A DNA stretch of 64,000 nt, from contig JAGTJN010000018.1 in assembly GCA_020747045.1 (NCBI GenBank), positions 124,001 through 188,000 of the forward strand, given 5' to 3'. Source of the stretch: Phaeosphaeria sp. MPI-PUGE-AT-0046c (lineage: Eukaryota > Ascomycota > Dothideomycetes > Pleosporales > Phaeosphaeriaceae). Of this stretch, positions 22,601-33,799 are shown piece after piece (position 1 is the stretch's first letter; each line of letters begins with the position of its first letter). The translations under genes were made by a program, and so were the position numbers. A model generated the notes under the pieces. It had not been told where the DNA came from, ran no database searches, and was given only the letters and a program-made list of their open reading frames with translations.

Positions 22601-24866
22601 CAGGAGCAGTGTGACTGGACGTGCAAGCACGACATTTAGTCAAGCTGCTAGAGCAAGTCTGCATCTGGGCCGGTCATCCTTTGCGCGAAACAGTACTGGC
22701 GCTCGAGGCTCGCTTTCTACTCGAGATGAGATGGATCATTGGTTACGGCAACGCGAGAATGATGTCGATCTACAGTCGCTGGACGAGGATACCCCTCTCC
22801 AGACACCACGACAATCCGGCTTCGGGCGGTACTCGACGGCCTTTTCGGATCCTCGGAGCTCGATGCAGCTGGAGGAAATGGAAGCCATGATCGATGAAAA
22901 TGTTGCAGTCGACGAATCTGCAGTCATCGAACGCTGCTTGCAACACATCAACGAGTTCGCTACCGAAGGTCTCCGCACCCTGCTCTACGGCCACCGCTTC
23001 ATCGACGAAGTTGACTACCAAACATGGAAGAAAGGTTACCTTGAAGCAACAACCAGCCTTGTCGATCGCACGCGTCTCATCGAAGAAGCAGGAGATCTAA
23101 TCGAGCAAGATCTCGACCTCTGCGCCGCAACCGCCATCGAAGACAAATTGCAACAAGGCGTTCCTGAAGCCATCGACAAGCTCCGCCGCGCCAAAATCAA
23201 AATGTGGATGCTAACAGGCGACAAGCGCGAAACAGCCATCAACATTGGCTATTCCTGCCGTTTGATCAAAGACTACAGCAGCGTCACTGTCCTTGACCAC
23301 GAAACGGGCGAAGTCGAACAGAGCATAGGATCCGCAATCCTCGCTATCAATGGCGGCTCAGTCGCGCACTCCGTCATTGTGGTAGATGGACAAACACTCG
23401 CCAAGATCACCGATGTCGAAGCGCTCAAAATGCTGTTCTACGAGCTCGCCATCCTCGCCGACTCAGTCATCTGCTGCCGTGCCTCGCCGAGCCAGAAAGC
23501 CATGCTGGTGAAGAGTATTCGCAAGCGCGTGAAGAAGAGCATCACGCTTGCTATTGGCGATGGCGCCAATGACATCGCCATGATCCAGGAGGCGCATGTG
23601 GGCATAGGCATTACAGGCAAAGAAGGACTGCAAGCTGCCCGGACAAGCGATTATAGTATTGCGCAGTTCAGGTTCTTGGTCAAGTTGCTGCTTGTGCATG
23701 GGCGGTGGAATTATGTAAGGACATGCAAGTATACGGTTGGGACGTTTTGGAAGGAGATGGTAAGCTCAAATCCCCTTTACCTTGCACCCTCCTCTTCCCA
23801 TCAAACCATTCATACACACATCCCGCAAAAACTGGGGTTCAGTCATGCTAACGCACAACCCAGCTCTTCTACCTGACCCAAGCCCTCTACCAACGCTCCG
23901 TCGGCTACACAGGAACCTCGCTCTATGAATCCTGGTCACTCTCCATGTTCAACACACTCTTCACCTCTTTACCCGTCATATTCATGGGCGTATTCGAAAA
24001 AGACCTGTCTGCATCCACACTCCTCGCCGTCCCTGAACTGTACACAATTGGCCAGCGCAACGGCGGCTTCAACGTGCGTGTGTACTTGGGGTGGATGTTC
24101 ATGGCAAGCTCCGAAGCCATGGTTGTGTACTTTGTCATGTGGAGCTTATGGGGCGAAGAATCACAATGGGTGCGGGACGAAACTATTTTCCCCCTAGGTG
24201 TGGGGACGTATACGGCTATTGTGGTACTGATTGCGTTGAAGATGCAGTATGTATACTCCCTTTCTCCTTACCCAATGACCACGTTCGCGGGCTATGCTGA
24301 TGAATGGTCACTCCAGGTTCATCGAGACACACTCCAAAACTCTAACCAACGCCCTCGCAATCTTCCTCTCCATTGGCGGCTGGTTTCTCTGGAACCTCAT
24401 TCTCTCCACCGCATACGCGCACAAACCAATCTACTTTGTACGGCGTACTTTCCTCCTTACTTTTGGGCGCTCATTACAATGGTGGCTCTGCCTCGTCATT
24501 ATCCTGCTCTCCGTCCTCGTATTCGAGTTCACAACGCAAACCTTACGCGCCGCGTTCTTCACAACAGATGAAGACGTGTTCCATGCCCTCGAGAAAGACC
24601 CGGATGTCAAAAGGAGATTTGAGGAGGCGAGTAAGGATGAGCTGCAGCAAGGATGGGATAGAGAGACAAATAGGGAGAAGAGGGAGGAAGAGAGGGTCAG
24701 GGTTACGGTGGAGAAGGTGCTCGAGCGGGACAGGGAGAGGAGAGAGAGGGAGGTGGGGGAGATGGTGAAGAGGCGGAGAAGTGATGGGGAAGGAGGGGTG
24801 GGAGTCGATGGGGGAGATGTAGATAGGGTGTTGAGTAGGGGGTTCGGGCATGTTAGGGGGACTTAG
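19668..24866 (+). CDS. DNF3: P4-ATPase phospholipid flippase, DNF3 type
   Basis: Three exons (19668-23759, 23864-24246, 24317-24866) give 1,674 residues. After a disordered N-terminus of about 230 residues come the first two membrane helices (ISILQMIPGLSTT...), the actuator motif LDGET (about 480), the phosphorylation motif DKTGTLT (Asp about 697), the nucleotide domain and the hinge motif GDGAND. The sequence after the P-motif (DNSMKFRKLSVAGVAWLHD) follows yeast Dnf3 rather than Dnf1/2 or Drs2. A Lys/Glu-rich insertion and a long Ser/Arg-rich insertion (VIGRRSSVTGRAST and around) lie in the nucleotide domain. P4-ATPases move phospholipids to the cytosolic leaflet; Dnf3 acts at trans-Golgi and plasma membranes. 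The last helices are recovered only after both splices. The C-terminal tail is highly charged. Confidence 0.88.
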
Positions 24867-25531
24867 TTCGGGATTTTATGGTATGCAATGCACTTCACAA
24901 CTATGTTGTAGTGTTGAACCATGCATGCAGTGAATCGAATACCATCGGATTCTTGTACGAAGTATTTTGGGTATCATAACAACCGTATGCCTACCACGGA
25001 TGATACATCATACATACTCGCGGACATCTCGAGCAAATTGTGACGGCAGCAGAAGATCACAAGAGACAATGTATGATCTGGTTACCTATTTGTCATCGTC
25101 GTACTCTAGCACTTCGCCCAGTAGCCATCCCAATTCTTTGAACGTTTCGAATCTCGACAATACACAATTCGTAGAGTCCCTTCAGCTGCCCTCGACTCGC
25201 TTCCAGACATAACGCACGCTGAGCCTCTCAGAGAGCTTGCCAATCCCTTCAAGACACAGGCTGGAATTGATCTTGAGCATGGGCACCAGTCCGTGGAGCT
25301 TTACCCAGCAGAAAATATTCTTCGTCGCCCAGGATATCTAGAAACACAATGGCCCAATTCCGCCCTAACACGCTAACATCGAACAAATTCTGTTCTGTCT
25401 TTATCAAAAGCTTTCGGAGTAAGCTATGTGGGGGTAGAGTTGGTAGTACTGACGAGCCAACGAAGCTCTAAATTTGAACGTCAGATATAAGATAGTTCGC
25501 GTGCTCAATGGCCCGCCATGTGATGACCTAG
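24867..25531. other. Spacer; the expected N-terminal half of a transporter is absent
   Basis: Holds the 3' end of the flippase gene. None of the expected membrane helices of the downstream transporter can be found here. Open frames are short and hydrophilic. Confidence 0.5.
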
Positions 25532-26403
25532 ACAGACCCATTTATTGGTCTTTTTCTGAATCGCCCCAGTCAGGTACAGAGGAAAGACGGGAAGAAAGTG
25601 ATTCTGGCCATTCTTGATAATCCTTGGTTCGAAATTAGAGCGACAACCAAGCTGTTCTTCACCAAACGCTTCTTGCTTATCCTCCTTTGGATAGGCCAGG
25701 CTGCGTTCGCAGAAGCTGTCATATTCACTTACCTTGCTTTTATGACCTTGAAATCCTTTCATATACTTGCGCTAATAGCAAGACAGTATGGTTCTCAGTC
25801 CGCGCACGTGCTCTTGGTTCTCTAGTTTCTGGCGTCCTCGACATCACCGTTGGTAATATGCTCGGCAGCTATCTGGACCGAACAGAAATTTCTCTGCATA
25901 TACGTGCTCGAAGTACGTTCGCGTTGATCGCAATTATCCAAGGTGCTTTCTGGCTCCGGGCTGCAGTCCTGGTGACCGAGTTCCATCGTACCCATCCATT
26001 GTACGACTGGTCGTCTCCAGGTTTCGGTCGTGTCTTCGCTCTCTTCGTCATGCTCGCTGCGATATTTCAACTCAACTATCTCTTCCTGTACTTCATCATC
26101 AGTAACCTCGCAACGGACGAGTCGCAAGTCATTCGCTATGCAGCGCTGCTACGAGGAAGCGAGAGCGCTTGGCAGGCAGTCAGCTACGGCATTACGAGCA
26201 TCAAGATCTTCTCCGAAGTTGGCGGTGTATATTGGAGCTTCGCGTTATGGGCCGTGGCAATTCCTCCGGCCTGGTTGGTCATTCGCGAATTTGGCGGCAC
26301 GCGGCAGACTGCGATCGAGCAGACAGATGGTGGCATTGTCACTCTGCCGGTGAAGATTGACCAAGCTAAGGCAGAGCAGTTGAACAAGGGAATTTTAGGG
26401 TGA
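25532..26403 (+). pseudogene. UNC93-like major-facilitator transporter, 5'-truncated
   Basis: Coding similarity begins abruptly after a CTAG at 25528-25531 with DPFIGLFLNRPSQVQRKDGKK, the end of a helix plus the central loop of UNC93-type MFS proteins. It continues (25532-25717) to LLWIGQAAFAEA. A possible 65-bp intron (25718-25782) joins it to TVWFSVRARALGSLVSG and the last helices, ending at 26403: about 268 residues, where about 470 are usual. The first six helices are missing. The splice is also poor: the frame before it would continue as VIFTYL, as expected for the helix, but no good donor follows that point. It is most likely a gene remnant. An unusual short gene is possible if a far-upstream exon exists. 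Confidence 0.55.
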
Positions 26404-27129
26404 GGCTTGAGCCAGATGAGCGGGAATCGGATGAACGGGAACCGTTTCTGAGGTCTGATTCTCAAAGTTCAAATTTCTGAATACTGTCGAAAGTATAAAG
26501 TTTCATGACTTCAAGGGGACTCAGATCACTCTCCGTATGGATGCATGCGCTACATATACCCTGGTAGCAGATAGCAGTTTCGAAGGACTTGCCCATACGA
26601 TGTCCAGTAGCCAACGCCATATCCGGGGACCCTCGATCACGACTCGAACAGTCTGTATCGAAGCCTTCAGGCCTCGCAGCTCTCGTCATGTGGACTGTAG
26701 CCTCTGCCTGACTGTGAGCAGAGACCAGCATAACGTAATGATCTATCGATTATGGACAATATCTGACCACATTGAGAATGATCTTGAAGCCAGCAAGAGT
26801 ATCTGCCGTTTCTCATGTTCAGTGTGGCATCGGTTTTGAACAAGGCTTCATCACTGCACTCCGTCAAGCAAACAAGTAATAGCCGGTATGTAAAGAAATC
26901 ATCAGTCACTCTCGTGGTATAGGGTCCTAAGCGCCTTTGAGATAGGCTATGTTTCGTGTTGGTGGGTCGGGGGTGTCAGCGCCTCACTGTGCCCCATTAC
27001 GCGCCGACCTCATCGGCGGCCTCGTACATTGCACAGGCTGCACATTAGTTTATGAAAACTTTGTCTGCCCAATATGGTGATCCCTTGTCTGTCCCTTGAG
27101 ATTTCCGAATTCGCGTTGCATGATTCGAC
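26404..27129. other. Intergenic region, no gene seen
   Basis: Upstream region of the HET-domain gene plus the tail of the transporter remnant. No motif or repeat recognised. Confidence 0.6.
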
Positions 27130-29479
27130 ATGTCCACGACCTCGCCGGTCCAACTCGCCACTGTTGGTCGCGACAATGATTCTGCACATGCAAAGGATCT
27201 CCCAACATCCGTCTCCCTTCAAATTTTATGTGAAAATTGTGCGAACGTGATTCAAAGAAGGAATGATTTGGAACAGGTGGAGCGATCAAATCAAGCTGAT
27301 GCTGTGGTTTCACCAATATTTCAACTATGCACCTTTGCACATCTAGTCATGTATCACCCTGCATGCCACCTTTGCACATTCCTATTCACGACTCTCGAAC
27401 GAAATGGAAAATATTACAAAGATTTTAACGAAGAGTCGAAGATCTACCTACAGCTTGACTACGATCATGAGGTAGTCAATGTGGGAGTCGCAGATTCAAT
27501 GCCAGCACAGCTTCCGGGGGACTCTTTTGTCGCGGGTTTTGAGTTGAAGACGAATCTATGTAAGTCGTTTGATGACAAAACTGCTTCTGACTTGTGACTG
27601 AGATCCTTGTATAGACTCGGAAAGTGGTGCTTTCGACCAGCATGTACGAGCGACAAGTGTTCCTCGGTATGCTCACCAGAATCTTGAAAGAGCGAAACAA
27701 TGGCTAGAAACGTGCTTGTACGGACATGAACAATGTCATGACTTCCACCACAGCATTGTGCCTCCCAAGGACCGTTGCCGAAGACCCACTCGAGTACTCG
27801 AAGTGAGTGAAACATCAGTTCGACTGCGCTGCAACATGACATCCGAATCTTTCGAATATCTCGCACTCAGTCATATGTGGGGAAGTCCAGAGAAGGAGCA
27901 CCTCCAACTCCAGCTCAAAAATACATCTGATTTCCAAGATGATATCCCATACCATAAACTCTCTGCCATCTATAAAGAAGCGATACGTACTACCCTCGCC
28001 CTCGGCTACCGCTATCTCTGGATTGACTCTCTCTGCATAATTCAAGACTCCTCCTCCGATTGGGCCCACGAAGCCAAACTCATGGCAACAGTCTACGGTA
28101 ACGCAGCCTGCAACCTCGCCTTCCTCTTTCCCGACACAACCTCAACCCGCTCCGACCCCCGTGACTGGAACCCAGTCGTCCTGCGGCATGCAACGCCTTC
28201 AAAACCAGGCCTCTATATCCAGCACTCAACCTTTCTCCTGCGATCAACATACCAGAACAACGAAGACCAAGACTGGCTCATCCAGCGCCATTGGCCCCTC
28301 TTCAGTCGCGCTTGGACGTTCCAAGAATATCTCCTTTGCCCGCGTACACTTTTACTCGGACATAAGAACCTCATGTGGCAGTGTAGTGCATTCTTCTACG
28401 ACGAGCTACTGGGCCCCGTTGCTGAAGCACCGGCGACGTCGACGGGCAAACGAGGCAGAGATATGCGCAAATCACGCTACTTTGGCCCAAGTCTAGGGCC
28501 TGGATCTGGGGAGGATGAGTGCATGAGTTCGCCAGAGAGATTGGAGTACATGATTGATTGGCAAGCCTTGATCAATGAATATCGGAGTAGGAATCTGACA
28601 AAAGCGAAAGATAGAGTCATTGCGTTTGCGGGTGTAGCAAGGGCAACTGCGAATCGTGATGGGTTGACATATCTTGCTGGGATGTGGGCTGAGCTTTTCT
28701 CCCTTTGTTTGCTTTGGTACGTTGATAAAAAGGCAGAAGCTACGGTACGTCGGTCTGGCAAGACTGTGCTGAGAGGCGGGACGGTCGAGTATTTTGTCAA
28801 GGTGCACGAGGAAGTAGTGGAAGCAGCGCCGTCGTGGAGCCAGTTCAAAGTGCCGATATATACGCACCATCAGACGTACTTTGAGCTCAACGATGACGAG
28901 ATCTTTGTGAGACAGAAGAGCTTGAGGGAGGCAAGGGTGTGTTGGGACGATTTGTTTTGGGCGGAATTGGAGTCATTCCAATTCCCAGGACAAGCCGTGA
29001 ATCATTATACGGAAGAGGCGTATTCGGACTTCACAAACCTGAAAGTAACGCTTGGACTACCGACTTTCCCCGCCAAATCATCCTTGCCAGCGCATCTATC
29101 CCGCACATTCGATCGCATCGGCGCAACGAAAGGCCTTGATGCACAAGCTCAATGGGTTCCAGATTTCACCTACTTCCCCGACGATCCCGGATTATCTGCC
29201 TCGGTTCCAAGACGTAGCATCTTAGCACTCCTCTACGAATTCCAGATAGCTCGGGTTGCAGGGAGTTTCAACATACAGCGACGACTTGGAGGCTTGGTCT
29301 TGATGCGTGCCGAGGAAGAAGGGACGTGGCGCAGGGTTGGGGCCTGGAAGTTGAGGATCAAGATATGTGGCGTGCATGTTGAAGAGGGGAATTTACGGGA
29401 TGTAGCGAAGAGGTGGACAGGGTATGGGATGTTTGGAGCGGGGGAGGGGTGGGGGATGGAGAGGGTTGTGCTAGTCTAG
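27130..29479 (+). CDS. Heterokaryon-incompatibility (HET) domain protein
   Basis: Two exons (27130-27559 and 27615-29479, 55-bp intron) give 764 residues. A Cys-containing N-terminal region (LCENC, HPACHLCTFLF) precedes the HET domain at about 223-380. Its blocks are visible: YLALSHMWG, then IRTTLALGYRYLWIDSLCIIQ, AHEAKLMATVYGNA and FSRAWTFQEYLL. The C-terminal 350 residues are mixed alpha/beta without a recognised domain; there is no NACHT, WD40 or ankyrin repeat. HET domains are TIR-related and trigger programmed cell death when non-self hyphae fuse, but most genomic copies have no proven role. The neighbouring broken transporter fits a fast-evolving accessory segment. Confidence 0.9.
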
Positions 29480-30691
29480 AATTCGAGAGTAAAGCACATA
29501 TGGATTCATGTTTGATAGTGATCTTGACTTCAGAACGCTCGATCTGTCTTGATAGTCTTGCCTATGTGTCTTCGACAGTTCGAAACCACTACCAATCGTT
29601 CCAACCGATTCACTACACACTGCACCCATCGAGATCTGTTCTTCTCCCCATCGCGATTTTTTTTTAATGAAACCAACTCGAATGTCCGAGACACCCAACA
29701 CCCGATCCCCGCGCCACATCATCACCGCACCACCAGTTTACAAAGTAACATCTAAGCATCAGCATCTCAAGTCCCCGCTCCTGCGGCCTCACCATGCCGC
29801 CATGGTCCCATCAAATGCGGGGCGAAGTCGAAGCCGTCCCAAATAGGGTTTGAAACAAAACGGGCGATGAAACATCCACTCGGCCCGAAACATCAGTAGA
29901 GCATAGAATGACGAACAAGGGCGAGTCGAGTGATGTAAGATGACGACAGCGAGTGTTGGGGGACGTGTTGGTAGGTTTGTGCTAATGGCTGAAAGTGGAC
30001 TATGATGGACGTGTAGGGCGAAAGAGCTGGACGATGATGTTTGGAGTTGAGACATCACCAACAAGCAACGCTAAGAACACGAGTTAGGAAGAGGCAGTCG
30101 AGTGTGGATGTGTGTTTGTATTATCGATAATCTTAATATTGTAATCTAATGTCGAGCTCGCGAGAGCGATATGATCTATTCAGTAGAGTAAGAGTTTGGG
30201 TATAGACCTGTTTCCAATCTCCCAGTCGCAAGCCAGAACCAGAGAAGCACGAAACTCTACTCTAGAGTACGTATGCGAGCGCATCCCATCCATAACCCCA
30301 ATACCAAATACCCAACCAAATCTATGTGTCAAACGCCCAGTAATCATACATTGTCCATCAATGACCAGAATGTCAGAAGCGCCGAGGTCGTTCGAAAGAG
30401 ACGATGCAAACGCTAAAGTAACTGAAAAGCATGCATGCATAAAACGTGCAAAAAAACGACAACACCGTCAGTGTCCCAGGCTGCTGCGCAAAGGATGCAA
30501 TTGGTCAGCCAGAGACGAAACGTATTGTCGTTGGTAGTGAATGGCCTGACATGTGGAAGGTAAGAAGAGGCCGCAGCTGCAATAGCTGTGGCAGTGTTCT
30601 CAGCTCAAGCACATGTCAGACAAGCAAAAACAAGAACAAGAAACATTTTCATGTTGGCAGGATTCGTCTTGTCTTGTCTTGATGATGATGC
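29480..30691. other. Convergent spacer, no gene seen
   Basis: 1.2 kb between the ends of two convergent genes. Both 3' UTRs must lie here; the remaining open frames have no recognisable features. Confidence 0.55.
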
Positions 30692-31629
30692 TTATAAGAT
30701 GCGCGATCTGGGGTTCAGATGTCAGCTGACTTGCTCAGTGTTTCGAAATGTGTAAGTGAACTCACCGCCTAAAGCATGTCTCGAGGCTGACGGCGCTCAG
30801 CTCAGAGTCGTCTGGCAACTCGTTGAGCAAAGGAACGAGGCCAGCGAATTTCTCGCCGCGCTTGTAGGCAAGCACTGCGGGAAGACCTGCTTCGTCCATT
30901 TCGGCGTCGGAGTTGTGCAGGCGGATGAAGCGCGTGGTGTCGTTGCGCTTTGCGACTTCGCGCATGCAGGATTCGATTTCGCGCGTGATCTGGGACTTCC
31001 CATCCATTAGTACACAGATTGTATGACGAGTATGAGGAAAAACTTACGTCGTCGCTGAAGACGAAGACAACAACAGTCGTGTCCGGCGATGATTTGTCCA
31101 AGGCATCGAGATAGCCCTCGGCATCGACCAAAGGGAAGTTGCCATAGATGCGCCTGCTCGGACTATTCGTCCTGCTCCTGATCCTCTGGCCGACATTCTG
31201 CAGCTCCCTCAGGCGGGCGGCCCTCCACTCCTTCATGAAGCTATCCTCGCCATCCTCGTCACTGCTGGCGGCATCCTTTTCGTGCCAGGCAGTGGCAGTG
31301 TACTGTGGGGTGGGGCTCGCATTGCGCTTCCAGGTGAAGCGCTTGGCCTGCTTCCTGGCCTGCTCAAAGGCCTGGGCGTCGGCAATGACGCCCTTGGGGC
31401 CGGTGTTGGCCTCGCTGCGCAACGAGGGCATGTAGTAGTTGGAACGCATGTCTTTGGGGAGGTCGAGTTCGTCGTCGGTGTCGACTTTCTCGAGGTAGTC
31501 GGCGGCTGCAGAGGGAGACTCGGGGTCGGAGATGTCGCTGTCGTGGTGTCGGTCTTCGGGGTGTGCAGTGTCGCGGCCCTTGTCTCGCATAAGCTCGTTG
31601 AATTCGTCCTGGGCGGCAGAAGTGGTCAT
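30692..31629 (-). CDS. phnA: Phosducin-like protein, probable G-beta-gamma assembly factor
   Basis: Three exons (31048-31629, 30766-30995, 30692-30707) give 275 residues. The acidic N-terminal half carries GPKGVIADAQAFEQARKQAK, the helix-1 signature of class I phosducins, then a linker to RRIYGNFPLVDAEGYLDALD. The C-terminal half is thioredoxin-like (TTVVVFVFSDD, LPAVLAYKRGEKFAGLVPL). The last exon is only 16 bp and ends the protein in FRRSRIL; without it the frame would stop at CFRR. Class I phosducin-like proteins (fungal PhnA, BDM-1) help the CCT chaperonin fold G-beta and assemble G-beta-gamma. The G-beta gene itself follows on the same strand, 2.2 kb away. The family is secure; the exact orthologue is inferred from the GPKG motif. 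Confidence 0.87.
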
Positions 31630-31700
31630 GGTGGAAAAGAAGAGGGGCTAAGTCCGCGGGAGGGCGTCGGGGGTATTTGTAGATGTGCGAAGAAGGGGGG

Positions 31701-31718
31701 TGTGCGTGTGTGTGTGTG
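31701..31718. repeat. GT dinucleotide microsatellite
   Basis: Alternating TG/GT with one CG interruption, upstream of the phosducin-like start codon. Confidence 0.75.
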
Positions 31719-32902
31719 GGATGGGGACAGGATGGTGCGTTTGCTTTGCTGGGACAGGGTGGGATGGGTGAGCAGCCAAAGTGACAGGTTGGAAGCTTGG
31801 CAGAGCATGGACAGGGCAGCTATTTTGGAAGCGCACGCGGTGTTTCAGCTGCACGATTGGGTACCCACACTGGGGAATGCCTGACGACTGCAACTCGTTC
31901 GGGCCACTCTGCTCTCGAGCTGATGCTCACCTCAGGCCTTGACCGCCGTGCTCGCGTGGCCAGCACGGCGGCGAGCACATGGCCGGCGGCCGGCGAATAG
32001 GCGTGCGAGACGCGTGAAACGCGCCTGCAATGACGAAACATAGGAGCTGTGAATTGCCCAATGGGTGCTTTTCGCTCCAGGCCTGAAACGCACGCTGCCT
32101 CGCGCCCTACTCGGCATCAACCGACAGACGTGTCACCACGCAACTCACTGGTGCCGCCTTGCCAGGAACAGGCCAGTCCTGCTCCATATCCCGGCCTTTT
32201 GGGGCGACCACTTTCATGCATTCGAGAAAGTGGATGGGACCGGGAAAAAGTCCTGTGTGGTGACGATGCAGGAGTCGAGCGTCTCTTACACGAGTCTCTA
32301 ACCAGCCCTATCCCTGGATATGCAACCCATGTTTCCATTGCTTTTCCAGAAGCACAACTCGCCCATGCCATTGCCTCGCACCTACATTCGTGCATCGGAT
32401 CTCCCATCTTCCACCCTCCACCTCGCAGCACAGGCACACGTCCTGTCTCGACCTCACCCACCTAAATTTGGCACGCTGCACATCTCCCATCTCATTCCAC
32501 CTCGTCATGCCCCAGCTCACGTGCCTCGTCCCCATTGCATCTAAACTCACCGCCACTCGGCATCGGCCAGAAACAGCGCCCTGCCCCATCGTTGTAATGC
32601 TGCCGTGAAAAGGTGGCTTGCTTAAACAGACCCTGGATCTTCTTCTAATTATTCGCCGACTCGACTCGCTACCCTGCGAGGCTTACCGCTAAACCCAACG
32701 TGGCGATTATCCTGAGCGAACTGCGACCCATTCCAGCTCCTGGGCCGAAAACAGTCACAGTAGGTAGGGGAAGGGCATGTCGCATAATGTCATAATCCTC
32801 CAGACATATACCTGTCACAGAGATACGCGAGCCACCGTTGTCCATGCGTGCCCCTACCGTACGCTACCTGCTCATGCACTATTGTCGTTCATCGTGATTG
32901 TT

Positions 32903-32932
32903 ATGCCACGCCATGCCACGCCATGCCATGCG
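32903..32932. repeat. Short tandem repeat, unit about ATGCCACGCC
   Basis: Two full copies and one shortened copy of the decamer in a row, in non-coding sequence. Confidence 0.7.
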
Positions 32933-33799
32933 CGACTGTGCGCCCGTTGCTGGCCATGACCGCTGCTGCCGCCTGATCTTCGCATCTGCTTCTAGAAGGC
33001 AATAGCGGAAATGAACGTCTTCTTGCAGGGCTGATCAACAGTGGGCTTAGTGGCTTCTGCCTCGGAGATGACAGCTCTATGGAGAAAACACATGGACAGT
33101 CACACACGCAATGCACTCAAGGTACTCAAGTGGCCAGCAGAAATCGCCTCCTCGCCCACCTTCAACGTAGTCTTTGGCACGCGCGCATCTTGTCTCTTGA
33201 CATGATCGATGATAGGAAAATTTCATACACGGTCCCACACTACATTTTAGCAATAAACCCATCACCATAAATTGGCCCAGACTAATTCACTCCTTTGCCC
33301 GCCTTCTTCCTGTCTTGCACACTTCAGCCAGTCGTGGGAGAAAAGGTGACATTTTGGGGGGAATCAGCTAATTGAACAATGATGATTTGGTAGACTCGGT
33401 ATAAGCTGTTGAACAGGCACTCGTCGTGTATGCAGAATAGCCGACCCGAACATTGACTGACGGAAAAAATCGACAAAAGGCTCGCGCTGTCCAGCAAGAA
33501 GGGTAAAGAACACAGTGGTATGTAAAGAAAGAACTTTCAGCAATAGTCCCGGGCGCCTGTCCACCTATAGATGCAGATGATCGCATCCTCTCCCAAATGG
33601 TGTATTATGCTGGTGCGAGGCCACGGTCTACAAAGCTCCCCCGGCCCAGATAGTATGCACGTGGGTATGGAAGGACGGATGAGCTCGGGAGATGTCATGT
33701 TGTGGTGGTGCAGTGACCAAGAATTAAGAAGCGCGCACACGGTCGTGGTCCATATTCGCATCGTTCACGTGGCGTCGCGTGTTGTCGCAGGGCAGATGA

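Larger units (their letters stand above)
31630..33799. other. Long spacer between phosducin-like and G-beta genes
   Basis: Promoter/5' region of the phosducin-like gene and 3' region of the G-beta gene, 2.17 kb. Only short frames are seen. It holds a GT microsatellite (31701-31718) and an ATGCCACGCC repeat (32903-32932). Confidence 0.55.

Noticed and set aside
24966..25212. 81-codon plus-strand frame as the missing N-terminus of the UNC93-like transporter
   Set aside because: Hydrophilic, no membrane helices, and no in-phase splice to 25532.
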